Source: a virus | Direction: 5' to 3' (one strand) | Virus record (IMG/VR): IMGVR_UViG_3300046010_011271 | Span: 1 to 37,503 of that record | Length of the DNA stretch: 37,503 nt | Part shown: positions 9,101-16,149 of the stretch, in pieces | Position numbering within the stretch: position 1 is the first letter of the stretch | Layout: each line of letters opens with the position of its first letter | Notes under the pieces: model-generated | Database searches by the model: none | Told to the model about the DNA's origin: nothing | Seen by the model: only the letters and a program-made list of their open reading frames with translations | Program-made: the position numbers and the translations under genes

Positions 9101-9307
9101 CATCCCCTCCATAATATTAACCCATTTTAAATTTTTTATCCGTTCATCCCCATCTAAACTAACTCCAGATGCTAATTTTACCCAAGCTGTTTTAGAATTT
9201 AAATATTGTAAATCCTCTATGGTACGTTCTGTTTTACCATGTATTTTTTGCCTTTGGTTGATTTGATCAACAACAAATTTTTCAAATTGTTCTCCTACTA
9301 CAGCCAT
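6197..9307 (-). CDS. Baseplate hub protein with C-terminal SleB-like wall hydrolase domain
   Basis: A 1036-aa protein, the largest in the window. The N-terminal half has hub-like content: a PSLDFGFVPPPGIESVEV segment near 120, then KATVKIKAYSRDQFDILDIL, then RLGYTVLLEWGWSHYF near 170-190, which resembles gp27-type hub domains that ring the tail tube. A Thr/Ser/Ala-rich linker (ITTTTSTSEETTGAAGAAGV) lies near 830-860. It leads to a C-terminal domain (about 865-1010) beginning FWTLVAICSREDNNPQGYAD with VAQSIYNRN, which resembles the SleB/cell-wall hydrolase_2 fold. The arrangement parallels the T4 gp27-gp5 hub and lysozyme needle as one chain. It lies between a LysM-like baseplate gene and an M15 peptidase, consistent with an entry module. 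Confidence 0.78.
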   Translation of the reverse strand: MAVVGEQFEKFVVDQINQRQKIHGKTERTIEDLQYLNSKTAWVKLASGVSLDGDERIKNLKWVNIMEGMDLAKSYVLFGGVSQKLNNSTTLFPFGGFNTPGSRNPYNISAKNKTFDLDLGTTPSLDFGFVPPPGIESVEVKNMNRGSIKKATVKIKAYSRDQFDILDILYMRLGYTVLLEWGWSHYFSNSDKLETMGYTLVEAENGFFSNTAKSHKQFLQKIKLFRRDKSGNYDGLLAKVSNFDWSFNPDGSYDINLTLISLGDVIESLKTNVSPRLIEGENIANKPKDILSELLYSWKQANVENKGTGNEPQPNSIFAQPTGIFPVGHFVKPLTSINQIYHSGRFFFSSIIDDLEKKLDEYSSFIINEITLEDYSVGNENRFLEIIKNKNLNEEILILNNGPLFFEYPSYSISYTIPAGSIELENDQNVAYFKYNTGEEEEVDNIGQNNINYYMNFGHLLKKVKELCLPVNNNGEIIINLRTSGEMLYYPNQISFDPRICVVRGEIDNKLIFPQLKEWGNENAGAARIENIYVNFSTIQNAIDNNLDENNKLALISFLQSICNDLNRALGGINNLEPVVDEDDNLLRIIDGSYLSDDINRRDYFLEVFGYNPSFNSSNFVRNLDLKTQITPEYASMVTIGATAGGYVKGTEATMFSKWNKGIVDRFKEEYNPPSSENLPAEEIQNIKDEPKDNYIKYLNSLEKILGFDGNGKNTLDDAVIDNNLSVAEEYYKYLNALAQEEQDTFSSSTNGFIPFNLGVTMDGISGIKIYNKLNVSTRFLPQNYPDALHFIIKGVSHKISNQDWETTLETQVVPNSFIDPSKIIPRPQITTTTSTSEETTGAAGAAGVAAASTTSTINTAVLGVVDDNRRFWTLVAICSREDNNPQGYADVAQSIYNRNLGGRSIGYRSDIVDQILANSQYEPTWRFPVFRTEYKANIEWFNIKDIQTASIATGLPISTLQKVVEALKNPTLQQNARSFIKGRTDFLGSNQPASRMKQKIQRNSTNNKFGFNWGWNPANGGNAAPIPSYVTNINV

Positions 9308-9314
9308 AACTTTA

Positions 9315-9623
9315 TTATAAATTTAATGCATCAAATTGTGCTTGTATTTCAAATATCCTATTTGAGGATGGTATTCTAATTTGAGATCCAAATGGTGGTA
9401 TAAGTGAATCTTGTGGTAGGTTTGGATTTGCTATTGAAATTATCCACCAAAGGGATGAATCGCTGTAGTATATCCTAGCTAAAGTATCATATCTATCTCC
9501 TCTTGTAGTATACACATAAATATCTGAGAAATCAAGGGAGATTTCAGGGTATTTTACCATAGAATATCTCCTTTTAGGATTATCTAATGTTGTTATAATT
9601 GGTATGGAAGTATATCTAGACAT
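9315..9623 (-). CDS. LysM-like baseplate protein (gp53-like position)
   Basis: A 102-aa protein whose residues 35-88 look like a LysM fold: IYVYTTRGDRYDTLARIYYS, then SSLWWIISIANPNL and SQIRIPS. Small LysM proteins of this kind bridge hub and wedge in contractile tails (P2 gpX and T4 gp53 types). It ends 8 nt before the start of the hub gene and begins 3 nt after the gp48/gp54-like gene, so the three are translationally coupled. The identification as the T4 gp53 equivalent rests on position and LysM resemblance. The alternative is a generic LysM tail protein. Confidence 0.72.
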   Translation of the reverse strand: MSRYTSIPIITTLDNPKRRYSMVKYPEISLDFSDIYVYTTRGDRYDTLARIYYSDSSLWWIISIANPNLPQDSLIPPFGSQIRIPSSNRIFEIQAQFDALNL

Positions 9624-9626
9624 TTA

Positions 9627-11633
9627 TTAGGTATTGGTTAGACCACTTTGCCAATTCTGTATGAATGGGATTTTTTCTGTGATAAATCTATTTTCAACAA
9701 TTAATTCTTTGTTTTCAGGATATTTATTAATTTCGGGTCTAAATTTATGAATTGGAGTGAATTTAAATCCTGTTACTTTTATCATAAAAGGTAATTCATC
9801 TGGGTTTGGATTAGGATTTGTGGATATTTTAATATCAGGGGTTAAAGATAATTCCCACGATGATTCCTCAGGTATATCATATGTGATTGAGGAGATAAAT
9901 CCAACTTGTTCATATATATAATTTCCTACAGTTAATTTAACTAAATTTCCAGCCATGTATCCTTGTTTAGTATAATAAGGGGCAAGTGAGGAAGCAAGAT
10001 AGTTTAATTTTTGGTACATACCATTCATTTCCCCTTGAGATTGAGCAACAACAGTAAAGGATAAAGATATATCTCTAGAGAATCCTTCATATTTATAGAA
10101 TTTTTCTCCTCTACCCATATATGATTGAGCTTTCCAATCTGATGAATATGAATCTGAGAATGAGTCTATATATGCTCTAAAATTCATATATGTAGTGTTG
10201 TTTGGATTTGCATTATCTATAACTCCTATTCTAAAAGCTATTAAATCGTTATAATCTTTTCCATTATTTCCTATATCTGTTGAGTTATATATTGGAGAAC
10301 CATTTATTTTATCTATTATTTGGCTTTTATTAGTAACATCATCTGCCCATGTTCCTTTTACAGCTCCTGGGTCTCCTAGATTTACTCTATTTTCTATATT
10401 TGCGGGGTGATTTAATTTATCATCTGATGCACGATATTTTTCATTTATAGCGACTATATAAGTATCATTTTCATTTGGTTGTTTAGCTTCTAGGGTTCTA
10501 CTACCTTTTCTAGGATCTTCTCTTAATTTTATACTTTCTAAGGATTCTTTATATAATGAACCAGAAGTAGAGGAATTTGTAAAGTTAAAGATATTTTTTT
10601 CTTCTTTTCCTATATTTAAATCTGTTTTTTGTATATCATATGTTGGGTTAGTTGATACACCTTTTAATAAGATTTCTGTATTGAATGTTCTATCACCTTT
10701 TCTAGGATCTTCTCTTAATTTTCTACTTTCTAAGGATTCTATATATAGTGAACCAGATTTAGTAGATAAATTAGAGAAGAGCATTAATTCAGGTGAATTG
10801 TTTGTAGTTGAAAATTCACTTTTTAATGGATCTTCTCCAGTATAGTTTTCATATATTGAACTTAAGTTTTTTCCATTAAATATAGAGGATCCGTTATATA
10901 ATAATAATCTTGGGGATTTAAATGATCCATAATTATAATACCCAAACTTCTCTAAAGATGAAAAAAAACCTGTTTTCTCTAATTTTATATTGTTTATTCC
11001 AGTACGTTGATCTGCAAATTTTATTTTTGTTTTTCCTATACCTAAAATAGAACCAGGTCCACCACTATATTCATCTATAAAACCACTAAATGAAACATTT
11101 TGTTTTTCATTTAAAAATCGTATTAATCTGTTTTTATTTGATGGGGGAGAGGATAGTTCTTCTTTTACAATATCCTCATATTTGTTAAGCGATAATCCAG
11201 GTATTAACCCCGTTGGATCAATTCCCATTCTGTTTAAACGTGTACCTGTAAATCCTACTCCAGCTTGAGCTAATGTTGATAATGGAGTATACACACCAGC
11301 ATATAAAGCACCCCCAGCATATGCTATACCTTTTGATGCTTCTGTTTTAACAGATGTACGTGATAGAAGATTTTCTTTTGCTGTATATAATAATCCTTTT
11401 ACTCCATCTGTGGCGTATTTGGATAATCTAACTACATCTTCTAAGGCGCGTTGAGGAGCTTTTATCCCACCTCGTATAATAAAATCATTACCTCCTGTAG
11501 AAGATATTGGATTATCTGAGATTGGTTTTTGAATGTATGGTTGTTTACTAGAACCACCACCTGGTCTATCATTACCAAATTTAAGTGATTTTAGTAAGGT
11601 GTCGCCATCCTTTAATTTTAATAAAAGTCCCAT
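9627..11633 (-). CDS. Baseplate tail-tube initiator-like protein (gp48/gp54-like)
   Basis: A 668-aa protein. The N-terminus (MGLLLKLKDGDTLLKSLKFG) is amphipathic. Residues 85-150 are a Gly/Ala/Thr-rich hydrophobic stretch. Residues about 480-620 resemble a tail-tube-fold domain: MNFRAYIDSFSDSYSSDWKA, RDISLSFTVVAQSQGEMNGM, LVKLTVGNYIYEQVGFISSI. I infer a protein that caps the baseplate and nucleates the tube, like T4 gp48/gp54. The centre holds two near-identical segments, SGSLYIESLESRKLREDPRKG and SGSLYKESLESIKLREDPRKG, encoded by a 63-bp DNA repeat. It is long for the family (gp48 is 364 aa), so the middle looks expanded. It sits between the tape-measure module and the LysM/hub genes. Confidence 0.68.
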   Translation of the reverse strand: MGLLLKLKDGDTLLKSLKFGNDRPGGGSSKQPYIQKPISDNPISSTGGNDFIIRGGIKAPQRALEDVVRLSKYATDGVKGLLYTAKENLLSRTSVKTEASKGIAYAGGALYAGVYTPLSTLAQAGVGFTGTRLNRMGIDPTGLIPGLSLNKYEDIVKEELSSPPSNKNRLIRFLNEKQNVSFSGFIDEYSGGPGSILGIGKTKIKFADQRTGINNIKLEKTGFFSSLEKFGYYNYGSFKSPRLLLYNGSSIFNGKNLSSIYENYTGEDPLKSEFSTTNNSPELMLFSNLSTKSGSLYIESLESRKLREDPRKGDRTFNTEILLKGVSTNPTYDIQKTDLNIGKEEKNIFNFTNSSTSGSLYKESLESIKLREDPRKGSRTLEAKQPNENDTYIVAINEKYRASDDKLNHPANIENRVNLGDPGAVKGTWADDVTNKSQIIDKINGSPIYNSTDIGNNGKDYNDLIAFRIGVIDNANPNNTTYMNFRAYIDSFSDSYSSDWKAQSYMGRGEKFYKYEGFSRDISLSFTVVAQSQGEMNGMYQKLNYLASSLAPYYTKQGYMAGNLVKLTVGNYIYEQVGFISSITYDIPEESSWELSLTPDIKISTNPNPNPDELPFMIKVTGFKFTPIHKFRPEINKYPENKELIVENRFITEKIPFIQNWQSGLTNT
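10503..10757. repeat. 63-bp imperfect direct repeat inside the tube-initiator gene
   Basis: Two copies lie at 10503-10565 and 10695-10757, matching at 60 of 63 bases. Both are in frame and encode GSLYxESLESxKLREDPRKG. Sequence between the copies is not repeated. They look like a partial intragenic duplication or a repeated peptide that docks to a repeated partner. Confidence 0.85.
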
Positions 11634-11643
11634 TTATATTGGA

Positions 11644-11859
11644 TTAACCTGGTAAATTATCTAAATACTGCTCTGGTGTTTCTCCATTCAAATCCAATTC
11701 TGAAGGTGTAGGAAAACCTAGTAGGTTTGGATTACCGTTGATAGAATATTCATAATGGAGAGTTGATTGAGGATTTGATAAGTCTAGGTTTGGTGGAGTT
11801 GTTCCATCAAATTGGCTTAGGTTTGATCCTTCTTCTGTTAATTTGTTTAATAGTCCCAT
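11644..11859 (-). CDS. Small unknown protein after the tape measure
   Basis: A 71-aa protein beginning MGLLNKLTEEGSNLSQFDGT and rich in Pro, Leu and Asn. The start resembles that of the next gene (MGLLLKLKDGDTLL), so the two may share a binding helix, for example to the tape measure or baseplate. There are no membrane segments. It lies between the tape measure (29 nt upstream) and the gp48/gp54-like gene (10 nt downstream), and a TTATAAATATT element precedes it. It is a real gene by context; function is unknown. A small baseplate or tape-measure-associated protein is plausible. Confidence 0.7.
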   Translation of the reverse strand: MGLLNKLTEEGSNLSQFDGTTPPNLDLSNPQSTLHYEYSINGNPNLLGFPTPSELDLNGETPEQYLDNLPG

Positions 11860-11872
11860 AATATTATTTTGT

Positions 11873-11883
11873 TTATAAATATT
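11873..11883 (-). promoter_or_regulatory. Candidate late promoter element upstream of the 71-aa gene
   Basis: The minus strand reads AATATTTATAAAC here, 14 to 24 nt before the ATG. It is one of a family of similar elements upstream of many genes in the window and resembles the T4 late -10 box TATAAATA. Confidence 0.4.
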
Positions 11884-11888
11884 AAAAA

Positions 11889-14456
11889 TTATTGAGTTTT
11901 ATATGATACTAAATTTAAGGCAACACCTACTTTTTGTCCATCCAATACTACATCACCTCCTGCTGATATTAAGTCTATTAATTGTTGTAGGAGTGTGTTG
12001 GTTTTGGTCATATCAACTACTGTTGTTGATTGTGGGGATGAGGATTGGGATTTATTTTTATCAAAGAGGTTTGTTCCTGCTACTATACTATCGTCTTTGT
12101 CTAATTGGATAGAGCCTTTTGGACCTGATACTACCATTTCACCGCCAGGGCCGATGACACCGTCTTGCATTTGGGAATATATTAAAGCTCCTGCCCCTGC
12201 TGCAAGTCCTAATCCTAGTATAGCTTTAAGGGGGTTCATAATAACCCATGCTGCAGCTTGGGCTACCATTAAACTTAATCTACTTGCTAAAGGAATTAAA
12301 CTTTGTTTTTCTGAAAGGGCTTGCATTTTTTGAGATTTTTCTTGGGTTATTTTTGCAAAAGTAATAAGATTATTAACTATAGCTATAGCTTTCATAGTTG
12401 CATAAATACCTGTTGCTATAAGTGCTATACTACCTAATACAGTTTCCCACCCAGTTAATTCTTTAAAACTCCCAGTAATAATTTTTCCTAATCCTTGAAA
12501 AGCTATCACAAATGGTTGTAAAACAAAATTAATAGCCGGCATTACAACTGTAGCTATAGAAGATAATATATCAAATATAGGAGCAACAGCATCCATCACT
12601 TGCACAAATACCTCTCTTAATTTTTCAACAGAAGCATTAAATTTATCTTGGGCAGATTGTTGTTCGAGTTTTTCGGCTGTTTCTTTTCCTAATATTTCTA
12701 CAATTTCTGCTTGAGTTTTCTTTTGATTTTTTAAATCATTATATCTTTCAAGAGCTGTTTCACCCTCAGCCATAGACATGTTCTGTAATGCCTCTCTTTC
12801 AATTAAAGAAGATGCTAATTCATCTCGTGTTAATCCAACTGCTTTTGCCATAGCCTCTTGTTGGATAACATTCATTTCGCTAAATTCTTTTGATCCTTTT
12901 AATTGTTTTAGGACTTCTTCAGCGGCTTCTGCTATATTACCCTCTAATGAGAGTTGCCTAGCTCTTTCAAGATTTAAATTTTTACCAGTTAATAATTCTG
13001 CTGAGAGTTCATTTTCAATTGATGATTCAAAATCAAGTAAACTACTAGCTAATGAATTAGCTTCATCAAGTGTTATACCGAATTTTTGAGCTTGAACTAC
13101 CGCTTTACCTAAAGCCTCAACACTACCACCTAAAGATAATTTTAAAGAGGAAGATGCTTTGTTTACTTCTTTTAAAATTTTATTATTATTTATGGCAAGT
13201 TTATTTTGAGAAGCATATGCTGTAGCTCCCCCCAGTGCTGATTTTACATTACTATCTAAACTTTTTCCGGTTGCTAGGGATAATTTTTCAATACCAACCA
13301 ATTCATCATGTTGAAGACCTGTCTTTTTAACTATGTCTGTCATAGTTATAAGATCTTTTTCATTAAGCATTGCATTAGTACCTAATGCTTGCCCAACAGC
13401 TAATTGTGATTCTTGAAGACCCTTTACGGAAATATTAGCATTCATTGAGGAATTTGCTATACCTGCAAATTCTTGTCTCATTTGAGTGGCATTTGAGGCA
13501 GACATTCCTAAACCTCTAGCTAATTCACTAATGGATTTTTGAGAGGTTCCAAAAGCAACTATAAGTTCTTTAAAGATAAAATCAAGTATATTAACACTTG
13601 TTATCTGATCTTTTAAAGCTTTACCTATATTTTTATATTTGGAGGTTTGTGTTTCAAGTTCTTTATTTTGGGATTCTAAATCTTTTACTTTTTGTTTATT
13701 AGCTTCTTTATCAACATTGTGTTTTTTTTCTAAATCAAATAATCTTTGTAATTCTTCTTCTGAAAGATCATCTATATTTTTTCCTTGGAGTTCAATTAAT
13801 TCATTTAATTCTTCTTGGGCGTGTTTATTGAGAATAGTCTGTATTCGGGCATTTTTAGTTTTATCTATAGCATCTTGTAATGGTTGAGATAAATCTCCAA
13901 ACCCCATTTTAGCTAATGCTTTTGCAGCTCCACCTATACCAACTCCTAATAAACCTATTTCTTTATTTGCTTGTTTTTGAGCATCAATTGTTCTTTGAAC
14001 CTCATCAGTAAATGATCCTTGAACTTTTAAAGCTTCTTCTATATCTTTTTTTTCTTTTTCATTAAGATTACCTACATCTAAAGATCTTTTAAGAATATCA
14101 AATTTTGTTTTGGCTTGTTGTTGAAGATTTTTAAGTTGTTTTTCACTTAATGATGTTTCTCCTTTTCTATATTCTGTGATTTTTTGAGAAATACTTGATA
14201 TTCCTTTAAGTGAATTTCGAGCATCTACTAAATATCTATTTTGATTAGATAATTCATTAACTATATCAACAAATGCATCTTTTACATAAGTTAAATCCGA
14301 ATCCATATCGCGGATTTCTGCTCTTAAACCTTTTAAAGATTCTTTGGCCTTTTCAATGTCTTTTATATCGAAGGGGGATTGAGGAAGTTTTCCTAACTCT
14401 TTTCGGAGTTTAGATATTTCATCATTTACTTTTTTTATATCATCACTTAAAGCCAT
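11889..14456 (-). CDS. Tail tape measure protein
   Basis: An 855-aa protein that would set tail length and occupy the tail-tube lumen. Residues 1-290 are almost entirely charged helix with coiled-coil character (KKVNDEISKLRKELGKL near the start, several Lys/Glu-rich heptads, EELNELIELQGKNIDDLSEE). The centre (290-620) is a Ser/Ala-rich helical region. The C-terminal third has hydrophobic segments near 630-660, 672-700 and 735-765 (MNPLKAILGLGLAAGAGALI), followed by a Gly-rich stretch and a short tail. Helical rods with late hydrophobic segments are usual for tape measures. Position fits: it follows the tail tube and the overlapping chaperone pair and precedes baseplate genes. The length is similar to other myoviral tape measures; T4 gp29 is 590 aa. 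Confidence 0.85.
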   Translation of the reverse strand: MALSDDIKKVNDEISKLRKELGKLPQSPFDIKDIEKAKESLKGLRAEIRDMDSDLTYVKDAFVDIVNELSNQNRYLVDARNSLKGISSISQKITEYRKGETSLSEKQLKNLQQQAKTKFDILKRSLDVGNLNEKEKKDIEEALKVQGSFTDEVQRTIDAQKQANKEIGLLGVGIGGAAKALAKMGFGDLSQPLQDAIDKTKNARIQTILNKHAQEELNELIELQGKNIDDLSEEELQRLFDLEKKHNVDKEANKQKVKDLESQNKELETQTSKYKNIGKALKDQITSVNILDFIFKELIVAFGTSQKSISELARGLGMSASNATQMRQEFAGIANSSMNANISVKGLQESQLAVGQALGTNAMLNEKDLITMTDIVKKTGLQHDELVGIEKLSLATGKSLDSNVKSALGGATAYASQNKLAINNNKILKEVNKASSSLKLSLGGSVEALGKAVVQAQKFGITLDEANSLASSLLDFESSIENELSAELLTGKNLNLERARQLSLEGNIAEAAEEVLKQLKGSKEFSEMNVIQQEAMAKAVGLTRDELASSLIEREALQNMSMAEGETALERYNDLKNQKKTQAEIVEILGKETAEKLEQQSAQDKFNASVEKLREVFVQVMDAVAPIFDILSSIATVVMPAINFVLQPFVIAFQGLGKIITGSFKELTGWETVLGSIALIATGIYATMKAIAIVNNLITFAKITQEKSQKMQALSEKQSLIPLASRLSLMVAQAAAWVIMNPLKAILGLGLAAGAGALIYSQMQDGVIGPGGEMVVSGPKGSIQLDKDDSIVAGTNLFDKNKSQSSSPQSTTVVDMTKTNTLLQQLIDLISAGGDVVLDGQKVGVALNLVSYKTQ

Positions 14457-14469
14457 CTAATATATTTTA

Positions 14470-14480
14470 TTATAAATATT
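14470..14480 (-). promoter_or_regulatory. Candidate late promoter element upstream of the tape measure
   Basis: The minus strand reads AATATTTATAATAAAA, 14 to 24 nt before the tape-measure ATG and directly after the hairpin at 14483-14517. It is a member of the recurring upstream element family. Confidence 0.4.
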
Positions 14481-14482
14481 GA

Positions 14483-14517
14483 AAGCCCACAAAGTTATTT
14501 ATACTTTGCAGGCTTTT
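14483..14517 (-). terminator. Hairpin spanning the end of the chaperone gene
   Basis: On the minus strand AAAGCCTGCAAAGT pairs with ACTTTGTGGGCTTT (14 pairs, two of them G-T) around a 7-nt loop ATAAATA. It overlaps the last codons of the 113-aa gene and is followed by TTTCAATATTT, so the U tract is weak. It could be a terminator or an RNA-processing/stabilising hairpin between the chaperone and tape-measure genes. Confidence 0.5.
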
Positions 14518-14836
14518 TATTTTGTGGGTTAGCGCTCATAAATGCTGGAGTGTTTACTTTACCAGATGGGTCTACTAGAGTTTTACTTCCATTTTTAGAG
14601 GTAGAATTATTTATACTATCTGCTTCCTCTTTATAATAGGATTTTATCTGATTGAATGTAAATTTTCTAAGCCATATTGGCATATTATATATTGTATTCC
14701 AATCATATCCTCCTTTACCATGAAATACTATCTCATGTATTTGGGTAAATAATGCGGCTCGAATTTGGGGAGCGGTATCAGAACTCAGGCCAAAAAAAGC
14801 TAATCCCAATAGGGATGTTGAATCTGTTGCTCCCAT
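14495..14836 (-). CDS. Downstream half of tape-measure chaperone pair (probably made by frameshift)
   Basis: A 113-aa open frame, the first 59 nt of which overlap the end of the upstream 242-aa gene in another frame. The recognisable part begins near residue 16 (GLSSDTAPQIRAALFTQIHE) and includes GKGGYDWNTIYNMPIWLRKF, a motif pattern I associate with T4 gp51/gp26-type small proteins that precede tape measures. The Lys/Asn/Pro-rich tail ends NPQNKKPAKYK. Residues 1-15 look less conserved and may simply be readthrough of the overlap. The location between tail tube and tape measure matches lambda G/GT-type chaperones. Translation could start at the ATG at 14836 or arise by +1/-2 shifting at the T7 run. 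Confidence 0.72.
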   Translation of the reverse strand: MGATDSTSLLGLAFFGLSSDTAPQIRAALFTQIHEIVFHGKGGYDWNTIYNMPIWLRKFTFNQIKSYYKEEADSINNSTSKNGSKTLVDPSGKVNTPAFMSANPQNKKPAKYK

Positions 14837-15506
14837 CGCTGGGAAAGTAGGACATGTCTACATCTGGTTGTAATTCTTTAATGTACTCCCTTAATGCTCT
14901 AGAATCTTTAGCTAAAAGATAATTGTCAACAAATGTTCGTACATCTTTTTTTTCTGTTTTACCTTCCACTGATGTAATAATGTATTTTAATCTAGTGGAT
15001 AGTTCAGGTGATGAGTCTTTGTTAATTTTCTTTAGACCTTCCAATTCACGCGTGATATCCTGTTCATCCTTGTGTGTTAAAAAGCGGAACGTTAAATGGT
15101 TACCAGAGTGGGGTAAGGTAAATTCAAACTCGTTTTTATCGCTGCTTTCTACAATGGTATGAAGTAGTTTGTTCTCTAAAGTAGATAAATCAACTGTATG
15201 TTCTTCTCCAAGATATTCAAAAGTGTAATCTTTTCCATATCCTAAAACACGGGCAGCTATCATGATAGCGTTTTTATCTCCGATTAAAAGATCATCATAT
15301 TTAATTGGGGATACAATTAATGATTTCATCAGTTTATCCAAAACTGTACCATTTTTAATATATGATTGGTTGGTGAGGATATCTTCCTCACGAGCTGTCA
15401 TATATTTCATTTCTACTACTCCTTTAGCTAATTCTGAATCTTTTGGATAAAGAATACCTTTAGAGGGTAATTCAACAATTTCTGTTGGGATTTTAAATTC
15501 ACTCAT
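14778..15506 (-). CDS. gp26-like baseplate/tape-measure chaperone protein
   Basis: A 242-aa protein of the T4 gp26-like baseplate family. It opens with PTEIVELPSKGILYPKDSEL, then a TAREEDILTNQSYIKNGTVL segment, IVSPIKYDDLLIGDKNAIMI and LGYGKDYTFEYLGEEHTVDL. This is the order seen in these baseplate/tape-measure-chaperone proteins, in which LPSxGxxY and the ExxL segment are typical. The end IPIGISFFWPEF overlaps the next gene and contains a T7 run. In cytoplasm it would act in tail assembly rather than being a major virion part. It follows the tail tube by about 100 nt that contain a hairpin and an upstream element, and it precedes the tape measure as expected. No Cys pairs are seen. Confidence 0.75.
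   Translation of the reverse strand: MSEFKIPTEIVELPSKGILYPKDSELAKGVVEMKYMTAREEDILTNQSYIKNGTVLDKLMKSLIVSPIKYDDLLIGDKNAIMIAARVLGYGKDYTFEYLGEEHTVDLSTLENKLLHTIVESSDKNEFEFTLPHSGNHLTFRFLTHKDEQDITRELEGLKKINKDSSPELSTRLKYIITSVEGKTEKKDVRTFVDNYLLAKDSRALREYIKELQPDVDMSYFPSDGSNRFNIPIGISFFWPEF
14792..14798 (-). other. Candidate programmed ribosomal frameshift site (T7 run)
   Basis: On the minus strand the upstream gene reads AGC TTT TTT TGG, with seven T in a row, 12 nt before its stop TGA. The downstream frame is +1 (equivalent to -2). A slip here would give a fusion of about 336-337 aa, residues 1-238 of the upstream protein plus GLSSDTA onward. The downstream frame is closed by a TAG only about 23 nt before its own ATG, so the shift window is small. 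Confidence 0.45.
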
Positions 15507-15540
15507 AGATTTTATTTTTTTATAACTTTATTTATCATAT

Positions 15541-15552
15541 ATAAATATATTG
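15541..15552 (-). promoter_or_regulatory. Candidate late promoter element upstream of the gp26-like gene
   Basis: The minus strand reads CAATATATTTATATATG here, about 35-46 nt before the ATG and directly after a hairpin. It is a looser member of the recurring element family. Confidence 0.33.
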
Positions 15553-15558
15553 AAAGAT

Positions 15559-15592
15559 AAGAAGCCTACCTAAACTAGGCAAGCTTCTTTTT
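15559..15592 (-). terminator. Hairpin terminator after the tail tube gene
   Basis: The minus strand GAAGCTTGCCT pairs with AGGTAGGCTTC (11 pairs, two of them G-T) around loop AGTTT. It is preceded by AAAAA and followed by TTATCTTT. It lies between the tail-tube stop and the gp26-like gene. The flanks make it partly symmetrical, so it could act in both directions. The U tract on the minus strand is weak. Confidence 0.6.
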
Positions 15593-15612
15593 ATATAGTT
15601 TTTAACTATATT

Positions 15613-16101
15613 CTAGTAATTCAAGATGCAGTAATCTGGTTGAACCGTCATTGTAATGTTTACTGGAGTACCATCATCATCCCAACTATAATCACCGAAT
15701 GATGCTTCTGTAATTAATGCTCCTTTAACAATCCATTCTGATACGATATCACCTACTGGGCCTACTACATTGAATGTTAAGTCTTTCTTATAGAAATCTG
15801 AGTATCCATCTCTACCTGTTACAGATTCGTGATGTAAACGAACCCATTCCATTACTGATTGGGCACCGGAAGGAGTAATTGGATCAAATAAAGTGAATTG
15901 AATTGTTCCCCAAGTTGTTTTTCCTTTAACATATCTTTGAATGTTGATATGATTAAGGGCAACTGCTGTTTGGGACAATGTTACCGCACCCATTCCTTTT
16001 ACTAGATATGATGGAATACCATCAATATAAAGTATAAAGCGATTGGTTTGTTTTGGTTCAAAAGCTGTGAAAAATATTTCGTTTGGGTTTAATACTGCCA
16101 T
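15613..16101 (-). CDS. 19: Tail tube protein (gp19-like)
   Basis: A 162-aa protein, the usual size for T4 gp19 (163 aa). It polymerises into the inner tube through which DNA passes. The sequence has the tube fold pattern: N-terminal strand NRFILYIDGIPSYLVKGMGA, central TWGTIQFTLFDPITPSGAQS with MEWVRLHHES, a strand LTFNVVGPVGDIVSEWIVKG, and the C-terminal strand DDDGTPVNITMTVQPDYCIL. It comes directly after the two sheath genes (48-nt gap), as gp19 follows gp18 in T4. The leader before the ATG is A-rich (AAAATAAAAATAAA) with no Shine-Dalgarno sequence. Identification is strong. Confidence 0.92.
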   Translation of the reverse strand: MAVLNPNEIFFTAFEPKQTNRFILYIDGIPSYLVKGMGAVTLSQTAVALNHINIQRYVKGKTTWGTIQFTLFDPITPSGAQSVMEWVRLHHESVTGRDGYSDFYKKDLTFNVVGPVGDIVSEWIVKGALITEASFGDYSWDDDGTPVNITMTVQPDYCILNY

Positions 16102-16149
16102 TTTATTTTTATTTTAATTCAGTTATACATATTTAATGTTTTACTCTTT

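Noticed and set aside
11903-12333. Plus-strand open frames opposite the tape measure
   Set aside because: They lie wholly opposite a well-supported gene and have no family features; shadows created by AT-rich codon bias.
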